Source of the DNA: Paenibacillus polymyxa
GTDB lineage: Bacteria; Bacillota; Bacilli; Paenibacillales; Paenibacillaceae
NCBI RefSeq assembly: GCF_015710975.1
Contig: NZ_CP049783.1
Location: 5,838,001 to 5,902,000, forward strand
DNA: 64,000 nt
Direction: 5' to 3'
Below are positions 27,045-34,999 of this stretch, in pieces; position 1 is the stretch's first letter; each line of letters opens with the position of its first letter. The notes beneath the pieces are model-generated. The model saw only the letters and a program-made list of their open reading frames with translations, searched no databases and was not told the DNA's origin. The translations under genes were made by a program, and so were the position numbers.

Positions 27045-28379
27045 TTAACCATGTTCAATGGATTGAAGCGTCATCACTGCCTTGCACACCAAATGATTTT
27101 CCCGAGAAATCGCAATTTCTAGCTTGCAGGTGCGGCGACTCATCTCAAGCAGTAAAGGACGAAGAACGACAGCATCCTCAATCTGTACTGGTCGAATAAA
27201 ATAAGTTGTCAAATTATCCAGCACATAATCCTTGCCGCTCATATCTCTAGCTGCCCGGTAGCCCGCTTGTGTCATCACGTTGACCAGTACGCCTTCCGAG
27301 ATCGTCCCTAAATTGGTAGCCATCTGTGGAATGATAAAGCCGCGAAAAAATAATGATCCGTCCTCATTACGCTCCTCAGCAAAACCGTTCCAGATCAGCT
27401 GGTCGAACGTCTCGCCAAGTTGTGGCTGCTTTTGGGCGTTACGCAGCGCCTCCAGCACCTCACGCCGTGTAACGGACCCGAGCAGCTTACGGTTGCGGTC
27501 CACGACCGGCAAGTAATCTACACCTTCCCATGCCATCATTTGAGCAGCAGAAGCCAGCGAGGTCTGGTAAGTGACCGTAATTGGGTTACGGATCATACAT
27601 TTATCCATCGTATGCTCAGGTTGAAGTCCTTCCACATCTTTACGGCTGACGATACCAATTAAACGATTCCATTCATCCACTATGGCAAAATGATGATATC
27701 CCGTGGTCGCTGATAGCTCTTCAAATTCGATCAGCGTGCTGTTGATTTTCAAGGTCAGCGTCTTCGGTTTGCTGGCCGCAATGTCTTCAATCAACATAAT
27801 TTTCTTTTTGATCAAGCGGTCAAATATCGCTCTATTAATCATAGAAGCCACGGTAAATGTATCATGACGCGAGGAAATAATCGGCAAGCTGATCTGGTCT
27901 GCAAGCTGCTTAACCTCCCGACTCGTACCGAACCCCCCTGTAATCAGCACACCTGCTCCTTGCTCTAATGCAAGCGAATGCGCATCCTCTCGGTTACCTA
28001 CGATCAGCAAACTGCCTGCGTCAATATAACGAGCCATGGCTTCCTCACGCATCGCCCCGATCACATACTTGTGCAGCGGCTTCTCGAGCCCCTCGCTTCC
28101 GCCCAGCACATGTCCCTCTACAATATTCACAACATCCGCAAAGGTCAGCTGCTCAGACAAGCCGCGTGGACGCTTCTCCACTCGTACTGTTCCGATCCGT
28201 TCCTTGGTAATGACAATTCCCAAATTCTCTGCTTCTTTCACAGCCCGATAAGCCGTGCCTTCGCTAACGCTCATTTCTTTAGCCAACCTGCGTACAGAAA
28301 TTTTGGAGCCTATTTTTAACTGCTCGATATGACGCAATAGCTGCTCATGCTTCGTAACTGTTTCATCTAGCCCGTCCAA
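27045..28379 (-). CDS. ytoI: YtoI-type protein: HTH, DRTGG, CBS pair and hot-dog domains
   Basis: A modular 444-residue protein. The N-terminal helix-turn-helix (about residues 5-60, KISVRRLAKEMSVSEGTAYRAV) is followed by a DRTGG-type domain (about 75-180), two CBS repeats (about 190-305; the second ends LGSVTRREVLEAL) and a C-terminal hot-dog thioesterase-like domain (about 320-440). This order is that of B. subtilis YtoI. The CBS pair should sense an adenine nucleotide; the target genes or substrate are unknown. The frame opens at a TTG at 28403, but GGGGGTG stands 7 bases before the TTG at 28379, which is chosen. Confidence 0.87.
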   Translation of the reverse strand: MDGLDETVTKHEQLLRHIEQLKIGSKISVRRLAKEMSVSEGTAYRAVKEAENLGIVITKERIGTVRVEKRPRGLSEQLTFADVVNIVEGHVLGGSEGLEKPLHKYVIGAMREEAMARYIDAGSLLIVGNREDAHSLALEQGAGVLITGGFGTSREVKQLADQISLPIISSRHDTFTVASMINRAIFDRLIKKKIMLIEDIAASKPKTLTLKINSTLIEFEELSATTGYHHFAIVDEWNRLIGIVSRKDVEGLQPEHTMDKCMIRNPITVTYQTSLASAAQMMAWEGVDYLPVVDRNRKLLGSVTRREVLEALRNAQKQPQLGETFDQLIWNGFAEERNEDGSLFFRGFIIPQMATNLGTISEGVLVNVMTQAGYRAARDMSGKDYVLDNLTTYFIRPVQIEDAVVLRPLLLEMSRRTCKLEIAISRENHLVCKAVMTLQSIEHG

Positions 28380-28486
28380 CTCTGTTACACCCCCAACGTT
28401 CAATCTGTATCATTCTGTATCTATTATACCACAAACCCCCTTTGTTTTAGACCCTTGTTATTAGGATATCTTTGCTTTGAAAATAA

Positions 28487-28521
28487 CAAAAAAGCGGTCC
28501 CTTGTTACAAGAGACCGCTTC
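28487..28521 (-). terminator. Terminator after ytpI
   Basis: A 12-bp stem AAGCGGTCTCTT / AAGGGACCGCTT (one G-U pair) with a T-run on the minus strand, 18 bases after ytpI. Confidence 0.85.
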
Positions 28522-28537
28522 GTACTAGGAGAAACAC

Positions 28538-28822
28538 TTACAGCATTTTACCTTTGTCAGCTTTGTTATCCCATTTCATCTGCCACTGCTGCATTTTGGC
28601 CCGTCGCACACGCTCCAGCGTTTTACGCTTTTCCTCATCTACACCCAGCAAAAAATGCAGGTTCGCTCCGATGACAAGCAACGCAAAAAGTACCCATACC
28701 ATCCCAAAGCCGTTGACCCAATTCAAACCACCTGCCAACGAGATGCGTGGTAATGCGACCAATACCATAGCCAATGCAATCAGTGTGTACAAACCGTGTT
28801 TCCATTTTTTAAATGAACCCAA
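28538..28822 (-). CDS. ytpI: YtpI-like membrane protein
   Basis: A 94-residue protein with two hydrophobic segments (about residues 10-30 and 37-60) and a basic, Gln-rich cytoplasmic tail. The position next to ytoI and the length suit the YtpI family of B. subtilis; no function is known for it. A GGGAAGGG-like site precedes the ATG. The nrnA gene, which sits near ytpI in B. subtilis, is not here. Confidence 0.7.
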   Translation of the reverse strand: MGSFKKWKHGLYTLIALAMVLVALPRISLAGGLNWVNGFGMVWVLFALLVIGANLHFLLGVDEEKRKTLERVRRAKMQQWQMKWDNKADKGKML

Positions 28823-28894
28823 TCGTATCCCTTCCTCTCCCTGTGACTCTATGTATCTAGTCTATGAGAGGACAGGAAGGAATATGAGACAAAC

Positions 28895-29239
28895 TTACAG
28901 AGACGAACCGTACAAATGTTGAAGACTGTCCGCAATAATCTTATTTACGTCCTCAATAATCACGCTCAAGCGACGTTCAGCGTCGAACAGACGACGGATG
29001 TTGAGGTTCAAGCTGAGTACCTCGAACATTTTTTCCATTTTTTCCATCTCTTCCTGTGCTGGCATATCGCCGCTCATCATCCGCTGTTGCACTTCCATTT
29101 GGCGTTCACGGAAATCGTCGAGCATTTTCTTGGCTTCTGGATCCGTTTCAATCAGCTTCATCGCTGACGTAATTTCCTCTACCTCTTTGCTTTCTTTCAA
29201 TGCTTTTGCTAAATCATGGGCTTTGTCATAGATATTCAT
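28895..29239 (-). CDS. yheA: YheA/YmcA/YlbF family protein
   Basis: A 114-residue all-helical protein. It reads like YheA (UPF0342): DLAKALKESKE, DPEAKKMLDDFRERQMEVQQRMMSGD and the DVNKIIADSLQHLYG end. YlbF and YmcA relatives are partners of RNase Y complexes and biofilm control in B. subtilis, but YheA itself has no settled role. In B. subtilis yheA lies near yheC and yheD, and here it is divergent to a yheC/yheD-type operon, which supports the name. Confidence 0.83.
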   Translation of the reverse strand: MNIYDKAHDLAKALKESKEVEEITSAMKLIETDPEAKKMLDDFRERQMEVQQRMMSGDMPAQEEMEKMEKMFEVLSLNLNIRRLFDAERRLSVIIEDVNKIIADSLQHLYGSSL

Positions 29240-29296
29240 GATTGTTCATTCCTCCATTACAAGTTTTGTGTCAACATTTCACATTGTCCGTCAATC

Positions 29297-29324
29297 ACCA
29301 AGGTATATATGTCCTCATATGATG
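29297..29324 (+). promoter_or_regulatory. Candidate sigma-K promoter of the ATP-grasp operon
   Basis: ACC at 29297-29299 and CATATGATG from 29316 are separated by 16 bases, close to the sigma-K pattern (AC, 16 bases, CATANNNTA) except for the last base. It would start transcription about 70 bases before the first ATP-grasp gene. Late mother-cell expression is expected for coat proteins. Confidence 0.35.
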
Positions 29325-29401
29325 AATCAGTGCTATTACAGCCCATTCACGTTTCCCGTTACTTTCAAGACATCAAGTTGCTGCCCGGAAGGAGATCCAC
29401 G

Positions 29402-30781
29402 ATGTCCATCAAAAAAACAACGATTCAAATCATCGGATCGGGCATCTTGCAGGATGACGTACTCATGGTCGGCGAGTCCCTGCTTCGCAAATGGAAAATA
29501 TCCGCAGGCCACCCCGTTCAGCTCGCCTTCGGTTCGTTCCGCCAAGAGGTTACCGTCATATCGGTACCCCGATACAGCGGTCTACGCGTGGGAAGCGTAC
29601 TGGCCCGAAAAATGGGGCTTCATGCCAGTCATGACAGTTGTAATCTGCGAGTAACCTACAGCCGAGGCCGCCGGACACTTCGAGTGGGCCCACTTATTAG
29701 CGTGCTGGTTAGTCGGGACTATCCCGAACAACCCGACAAGCCTTTCGGGTCGATCACCCTGTTCTGCCGTGAACTAGTCGGGGAATGCCGCAGACAAGGA
29801 GCATATGTGTATTTCTTCACCCCGGAGCATATCGGAAGTCAGCCCGGGCGAGTTCAGGGATGGGTGTATGACGGAGGCTGGAAAAAGACGGTCATGCCTG
29901 CCGGCGATGTCGTCAATAACCGGCTTACCTCCCGTAAACTCGAGAACAGAACTAGCGTACAGCATTTCATGAAAGAAGTAAAATCGCAGTACGGCACGGC
30001 CTTTTTTAATGAAAAGTTTTTGGATAAGAATGAAGTGTTTGATGCACTCAAATCGAATTCTTCCCTACGCAAGTATTTACCCGAGTCCCACTTGCTGCAA
30101 ACCTTTGCCGTTTTCAAAAAAATGTGCACCCAGTATCCCTCTGTTTTTCTCAAACCCGTGCGCGGAAGCCTTGGTAAAGGCATTATGCGCATTAACAAGC
30201 AAACCGATGGTACCTTTTCTGTGCTATCCACAACAGCGGGCACACCCCGAAAGCAAACGTACGCCAACGTCGATAAACTGTACAAAAGCTTAGCGGGAAA
30301 AATGAAATCGACACGCTTTCAGCTGCAACAGGGCCTTACCTTGATTGATCACGGTAAACGTCCGGTCGATTTTCGCGCGCTTGTACAAAAAAATGCGTCT
30401 GGAACCTGGACCGTAACATCCATTGTCGCTCGGATCGCCGGAGGCAGCCACTTTGTATCCAATCTGGCAAGAGGCGGTACGCTCAGTACAGTCAAGGAAG
30501 CACTGGCCAAAACCACGCTGCCCGCAACTGTTAAATCGAATGGTCTTACCTCTCTCAAAACAGCAGCACTGGATATCGCAAGCGGAGTAGAAAAGGCAAT
30601 TCCCGCCCATTTCGCGGAATTTGGTATTGATTTGGCGATTGACAGCACGGGGCGTATCTGGTTGCTGGAGGTCAATTCCAAACCATCAAAAAATGACAAT
30701 ACGCCGTTAAATGATCAGAAAACCCGCCCGTCCGTAAAAAAAATGATTGAATACTGCTGTTATTCAGCCGGATTCAAATGA
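29402..30781 (+). CDS. YheC/YheD family ATP-grasp protein 1, coat-associated type
   Basis: A 459-residue member of the endospore-coat-associated YheC/YheD family. An N-terminal domain of about 110 residues (beta-rich, ending LRVGPLISVLV) is followed by the pre-ATP-grasp and ATP-grasp domains. The nucleotide loop FLKPVRGSLGKGIMRI is near residue 250, VDFRALVQKN follows, and the metal-binding end is DLAIDSTGRIWLLEVNSKP (Glu and Asn as ligands). The long N-terminal domain makes it YheD-like. ATP-grasp enzymes join a carboxylate to an amine with ATP; no substrate is known for this family. The ATG at 29402 is chosen because GGAAGGAG lies 7 bases before it; the frame is open back to 29216. It is the first gene of the operon. 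Confidence 0.87.
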   Translation: MSIKKTTIQIIGSGILQDDVLMVGESLLRKWKISAGHPVQLAFGSFRQEVTVISVPRYSGLRVGSVLARKMGLHASHDSCNLRVTYSRGRRTLRVGPLISVLVSRDYPEQPDKPFGSITLFCRELVGECRRQGAYVYFFTPEHIGSQPGRVQGWVYDGGWKKTVMPAGDVVNNRLTSRKLENRTSVQHFMKEVKSQYGTAFFNEKFLDKNEVFDALKSNSSLRKYLPESHLLQTFAVFKKMCTQYPSVFLKPVRGSLGKGIMRINKQTDGTFSVLSTTAGTPRKQTYANVDKLYKSLAGKMKSTRFQLQQGLTLIDHGKRPVDFRALVQKNASGTWTVTSIVARIAGGSHFVSNLARGGTLSTVKEALAKTTLPATVKSNGLTSLKTAALDIASGVEKAIPAHFAEFGIDLAIDSTGRIWLLEVNSKPSKNDNTPLNDQKTRPSVKKMIEYCCYSAGFK

Positions 30782-30824
30782 ATCCATCTCTTCCAGAGTC
30801 CGGCTGCCAAAGGAGCTGTTGTCG

Positions 30825-31979
30825 GTGTCTCTTGTTATGCCAGGCATGCTGGGCGTGCTTGTTAGCCGAAAGCAGGACGCTACTCCCCCTATTACCGAAG
30901 CCGATTTCTGTCGCAGGCTAAGCTTGTTGGGCAAGCGCTCTGGTATTAGCGTAATGGCGTTTACCGCCGAAGGAGTTTCACCTGAAGATCATTCCATACG
31001 GGGTTATGTTTATCGTGCTGGAGTATGGACATTTGGCCGCTTTCCCTTGCCGGATATTGTTTATAACCGCTGTCTCCATATCCATGAGAGCCAGAATGTC
31101 AAGCGCACACTGGGAGACATAGCGGAGCAAAAGTCGCGCAAGCTTATCTACTGGTCGCGTAACTTACCTGGCAAATGGCAGGTGTATCGCGCTCTGCATA
31201 CGGTAGATAAAGTACGGCCCTTTGTACCGCCTACGGCCCCATACCGGGATACGACCCAGCTTGTGGAGTGGCTGCAACGCCATTCGGAGCTATTTATGAA
31301 ACCACAGTCCGGAACACATGGCAAGGGCACGCTGTATCTCCGGCTGGCGGAAGGAGGTCAGGGACTGTACGTACAAGGCAGGAACTCCCAAAACCGCCCG
31401 TTCCGTCGCTTGTTTACTGAATTGGATGCAGGATTGTCATGGATTGACGGTATTGCACACAAACGCGCCTATATCGTGCAGCCTTATTTGAAATTAACAA
31501 GCCAAAGCAATCATCCCTTTGATGTTCGCGCACTCATGCAAAAGGACGGCAACGGCTGTTGGCGCCTGACGGGCTTTGCCGTGAGGGAAGGCAGAAAAGG
31601 AACTCTAACTTCCAATCTACACGGTGGGGGCGAAGCCCATCCGGCAGAGCCTTACCTTCGTGAACAATTTGGTGTGGACAGCACACGTCTCATCATCGGA
31701 CAGATGATAGAGCTGTCCTTGACCATTGCCGGGGCGTTGGAGGAACGCTATGGCCGCCTTGGCGAGTTGGGAATTGATTATGGTATTGACCGGAGCGGGA
31801 ATATCTGGCTGTTGGAGGTTAATTCCCGCCCTGGCCGGGCCTCCTTTTTTCAGACTCGTCAGCCAGAGTGCGCTTTTCGGTCGGTCAACCGCCCGCTCGA
31901 ATATGCTCGATATTTAATGACCCATTCCAAAGCGACAGGGCCAAAGGGCGCGGGCGCCTCCCTTGAACATACGGTATAG
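30825..31979 (+). CDS. YheC/YheD family ATP-grasp protein 2, GTG start
   Basis: A 384-residue ATP-grasp protein without the extra N-terminal domain (YheC-like layout). It begins MPGMLGVLVSRK after four residues, has the VYNRCLH segment near residue 80, the loop FMKPQSGTHGKGTLYL near 160, FDVRALMQKDG near 235 and the metal end LGIDYGIDRSGNIWLLEVNSRPG near 320. The ATG at 30837 has no site in range, whereas the GTG at 30825 has AAAGGAG exactly 9 bases upstream, so GTG is the start. It follows gene 1 by 43 bases. Confidence 0.85.
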   Translation: MSLVMPGMLGVLVSRKQDATPPITEADFCRRLSLLGKRSGISVMAFTAEGVSPEDHSIRGYVYRAGVWTFGRFPLPDIVYNRCLHIHESQNVKRTLGDIAEQKSRKLIYWSRNLPGKWQVYRALHTVDKVRPFVPPTAPYRDTTQLVEWLQRHSELFMKPQSGTHGKGTLYLRLAEGGQGLYVQGRNSQNRPFRRLFTELDAGLSWIDGIAHKRAYIVQPYLKLTSQSNHPFDVRALMQKDGNGCWRLTGFAVREGRKGTLTSNLHGGGEAHPAEPYLREQFGVDSTRLIIGQMIELSLTIAGALEERYGRLGELGIDYGIDRSGNIWLLEVNSRPGRASFFQTRQPECAFRSVNRPLEYARYLMTHSKATGPKGAGASLEHTV

Positions 31980-31991
31980 GAGGATAAACAG

Positions 31992-33362
31992 ATGAGTTTA
32001 ACGCATTGCAATGTGCATTTCTCACAGCAGCCCGACAAGGTGGCGTATATATCCACTGCCTTGTTGAAAAGCCTTAAGTTATCTGGAGCCAAGTCCATTC
32101 GTCTGCGACTTGGCAAGGATCAGATTCCCGCAACAGTAAAACCCATTCAGAAGGCGGGACGTCATCTATACTTGACCTCCGGCTTGCGCAACGCAATCCG
32201 TGTTCCCAAAAGCGGGTCTATTTATTTGCGGAATCTGGACGGAGATGTTCAGCTTGGACCGTTGATTGGAGTATTGTCTGATGCTACTAACTCCACCACC
32301 CGCCCTTTCGGATCACGCACAGGCTTTATTAAGCAACTTTTGAAGGAAGGCAGCAAAAAATCTTATATTTTTGCCTTCACCCCACGGGATATCAACTGGC
32401 AAAATGATACGATTAACGGCTATTTTCTGTCATCCAGCGGGGAGTTTACACGTAAACTCGTACCTCTGCCGGACGTAATTTATAATCGTTTGCCGAGCCG
32501 CCGCTCAGATTTTTCCCCAGCGATTAATCAACTACGCGAACGCTTTTCCCGCAAACGAATTCCTTTCTTTAACTGGAGCTTTTTCAATAAATCCGATATC
32601 TATCATCTGCTGGAAAATAATCCAGAGGTTAACCGTTATGTCCCTGAATCCTATATGAATCCCAGCTCTGAACGTATCCGAGGTATGCTGGAGCGGCATC
32701 AATTTGCTTATTATAAGCCAAGTAGCGGCAGTCTGGGCAAAGGAATCTATCGTCTGTCCTATGTCCCCAAACAAGGATACTATGTGAGGTATCGGAAGAA
32801 AAATAGCAATGTACTGCTGCGGTTTACCACTTTTAACTCCATGCTGCGGATGCTTCACTCCAATAAGGGACAGACGCTAAAAGGCTACGTCATTCAGCAG
32901 GGCATTCAACTAATCGAAATTGATAATTGCCCGATTGATTTCCGGTTTCATATGCACAAAGACGGCAATAACCAATGGGTCGTCGTTGGCATTGGAGCCA
33001 AAAAAGCCGGACGTGGCAGTGTCACGACTCATATCAAAAACGGCGGTTCCCTGATGACACCCGAGCAAGCGCTCGGTCGGGTATTCGGAGACCGAGCGGG
33101 TGAAGTGCTTCAACGTGCCAAGAATGTAGCAGTTACGCTAGCAGAAGCCATTGAATATCACCACCAGCATCTACTGGGTGAAATCGGATTCGACCTGGGC
33201 ATTGATCAGGATGAAAAGGTATGGATGTTTGAAGCCAATTCTAAGCCAGGTCGATCCATTTTTCAGCATCCATCGTTGCGTGCGGAGGGTAAAGCATCCG
33301 TGGAGCATATTTTGGACCACTGTCTTTACCTCAGTAAATTCCGCAGAAAAGAGGAACTATGA
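31992..33362 (+). CDS. YheC/YheD family ATP-grasp protein 3
   Basis: A 456-residue YheD-like member with the extra N-terminal domain (about residues 1-95, ending QLGPLIGVLSD). The nucleotide loop YYKPSSGSLGKGIYRL is near residue 242, IDFRFHMHKDG near 315, and the metal end is IGFDLGIDQDEKVWMFEANSKPG. The ligands Glu and Asn are kept. TAGGAGG lies 7 bases before the ATG, 12 bases after gene 2. Its stop overlaps the start of gene 4 by 4 bases. Confidence 0.88.
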   Translation: MSLTHCNVHFSQQPDKVAYISTALLKSLKLSGAKSIRLRLGKDQIPATVKPIQKAGRHLYLTSGLRNAIRVPKSGSIYLRNLDGDVQLGPLIGVLSDATNSTTRPFGSRTGFIKQLLKEGSKKSYIFAFTPRDINWQNDTINGYFLSSSGEFTRKLVPLPDVIYNRLPSRRSDFSPAINQLRERFSRKRIPFFNWSFFNKSDIYHLLENNPEVNRYVPESYMNPSSERIRGMLERHQFAYYKPSSGSLGKGIYRLSYVPKQGYYVRYRKKNSNVLLRFTTFNSMLRMLHSNKGQTLKGYVIQQGIQLIEIDNCPIDFRFHMHKDGNNQWVVVGIGAKKAGRGSVTTHIKNGGSLMTPEQALGRVFGDRAGEVLQRAKNVAVTLAEAIEYHHQHLLGEIGFDLGIDQDEKVWMFEANSKPGRSIFQHPSLRAEGKASVEHILDHCLYLSKFRRKEEL

Positions 33363-34465
33363 ATACCCGGGCGGAGCAAAAACCAGTTGTTGCTGTATTG
33401 ACAGTGCACGACGATGAACAATTTTTCAAGGGAAATCAGCGAAACTTCAGGGATATTCTAGAAACGGGAACGCGCATGGGGTATCAGGTGTACATTGTTA
33501 CTGTCAGGGACTTGAAGCTGGCAGATGAAACAGTGAAGGGCTACATCTACAACAAAAACTCACAGATATGGGAGGAACAAGATTTCCCATCTCCACAGGT
33601 CATTTATAATCGTATCCCCAACCGTAATTATGAACTTAAAACTTCTGTGCGCGCAAAGCTGGATGAAATTTCACATGCCTCAGGTGTTGAGCTGTACAAT
33701 CCGGGCTTTTTTAACAAATGGGAACTGTTCAAATGGCTCCGTACCTCGGAATCCACTCGTCAGCTTGTTCCAATTACCAAACGGTTGAGCAACCTGTCTT
33801 CCTTAGGAAAAATGCTGTCTGCATATCCATACCTGTATCTCAAACCGGAAAACGGTAAAGCCGGAAAGGGAATTATGATTCTCAGATTCAACCCTGAGCA
33901 TCTGATGGCATACAGGTTGACCATTCAACATGACAAAAAAAGCATAACCTACCGATCTGTATCCTTGTCTCGGTTATGGGGACGTATTCGCCGAGAAACA
34001 GGCAACTCGCCTTATATCATTCAGCAGGGTATCGATCTGGCAACCTATCAGAAAAAGCCCTTCGATTTGCGGCTTCTGGTGCAAAAAAATGCCCGTGGCG
34101 CATGGAGCATTACCGGAGTAGGCGCCAGACTAGCGGGTAAGGGAAGTATTACAACACATGTTCCGCGTGGGGGAAGTGTGGAGGATCCGTTCAAGCTGCT
34201 ATCCTCAATCTTTGGACCTGAGGACAGCACAGATTTGCTGGATAAGGTTAAAAGTACGGCCATTCAGATTGCACGTCAAATTGAACGCGCATCCGGTCTT
34301 TCTCACGGTGAAATGTCTATGGATTTGGGCGTAGACACACTCGGGACCCTCTGGTTTTTTGAAGCCAATGCTAAACCGATGAAATTCGACGAGCCCGAAA
34401 TCCGTCAAAAATCACTTAGACGTATATTTCAATACAGCTCCTTTTTGGCCGAACGAATGAAATAA
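33359..34465 (+). CDS. YheC/YheD family ATP-grasp protein 4
   Basis: A 368-residue short-form (YheC-like) member. VVAVLTVHDDE opens it, VIYNRIPNRNYEL follows near residue 80, the nucleotide loop LKPENGKAGKGIMIL is near 160, FDLRLLVQKN near 235 and the metal end MDLGVDTLGTLWFFEANAKP near 330. Its ATG overlaps the stop of gene 3 by 4 bases and its ribosome binding site GAGGAAC is inside gene 3, so the two are translationally coupled. Confidence 0.87.
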   Translation: MNTRAEQKPVVAVLTVHDDEQFFKGNQRNFRDILETGTRMGYQVYIVTVRDLKLADETVKGYIYNKNSQIWEEQDFPSPQVIYNRIPNRNYELKTSVRAKLDEISHASGVELYNPGFFNKWELFKWLRTSESTRQLVPITKRLSNLSSLGKMLSAYPYLYLKPENGKAGKGIMILRFNPEHLMAYRLTIQHDKKSITYRSVSLSRLWGRIRRETGNSPYIIQQGIDLATYQKKPFDLRLLVQKNARGAWSITGVGARLAGKGSITTHVPRGGSVEDPFKLLSSIFGPEDSTDLLDKVKSTAIQIARQIERASGLSHGEMSMDLGVDTLGTLWFFEANAKPMKFDEPEIRQKSLRRIFQYSSFLAERMK

Positions 34466-34483
34466 TCTCAAGGAAGTGGAATC

Positions 34484-34999
34484 ATGCCGCAAATTAGCGA
34501 TGTTCAACATTTGCCTGCCCGGAGTTGGGTACTAAGACGACGACAGTTGCTGTTTCTGGCTCGCAGTTCGGGCGGCATGCGCATTACTCGCAATGCTCTG
34601 CGGCAGTTGGCTGTTTTAACGCCGGAGCAATTGAACACCCCTGGCTCCTCCCTCCTGTGCGCATATGTGCGCACGGAGAAGGGGCTACGGATTGCGGGAT
34701 TTTCCCTCGCTCTGAATTATGGGAAGGATGCTTGCATCGTGATTGTTCGTCCGCTTTACCGGGGCCGCAGACTGGGCGCTAGACTGCTGTCCGCCCAGCT
34801 CCAACAGCTGCGCCGTCTGACGTGCAGCGTAGCCACCGACAATATGGCCAGTCTCAAAACCTGTTTCGGCGCTGGACTTATTGCGCATGAAATGACGACT
34901 GGACCGACGGGAAAGCCCACGCTGATATTTTGTGGGGAGTTGTCCGAAGATGAGCAGACGGCAGAGGAAGGTGGAATGCTGTGCCAAAACCTGTCCTAG
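34484..34999 (+). CDS. GNAT-type acetyltransferase within the ATP-grasp operon
   Basis: A 171-residue protein with the core of a GNAT N-acetyltransferase: a strand ending in CIVIVRPLYRGRRLGARLL (residues about 83-103), which is the acetyl-CoA binding motif A with R-x-x-R-x-L-G/A spacing, and a later strand-helix SVATDNMASLKTCFGAGL as motif B. The substrate amine is unknown. It starts 18 bases after ATP-grasp gene 4 with AAGGAAGTGG upstream, and its last 19 bases overlap gene 5, so it belongs to the same operon and is likely to act on the same pathway. Confidence 0.78.
   Translation: MPQISDVQHLPARSWVLRRRQLLFLARSSGGMRITRNALRQLAVLTPEQLNTPGSSLLCAYVRTEKGLRIAGFSLALNYGKDACIVIVRPLYRGRRLGARLLSAQLQQLRRLTCSVATDNMASLKTCFGAGLIAHEMTTGPTGKPTLIFCGELSEDEQTAEEGGMLCQNLS

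Noticed and set aside
28895..29239. Naming this gene ylbF or ymcA
   Set aside because: The sequence pattern and the yheC/yheD neighbours fit YheA better within the same superfamily.
29216..29401. N-terminal extension of the first ATP-grasp protein to 29216
   Set aside because: It would overlap the yheA start and promoter region, has no family match, and a strong ribosome site precedes the ATG at 29402.
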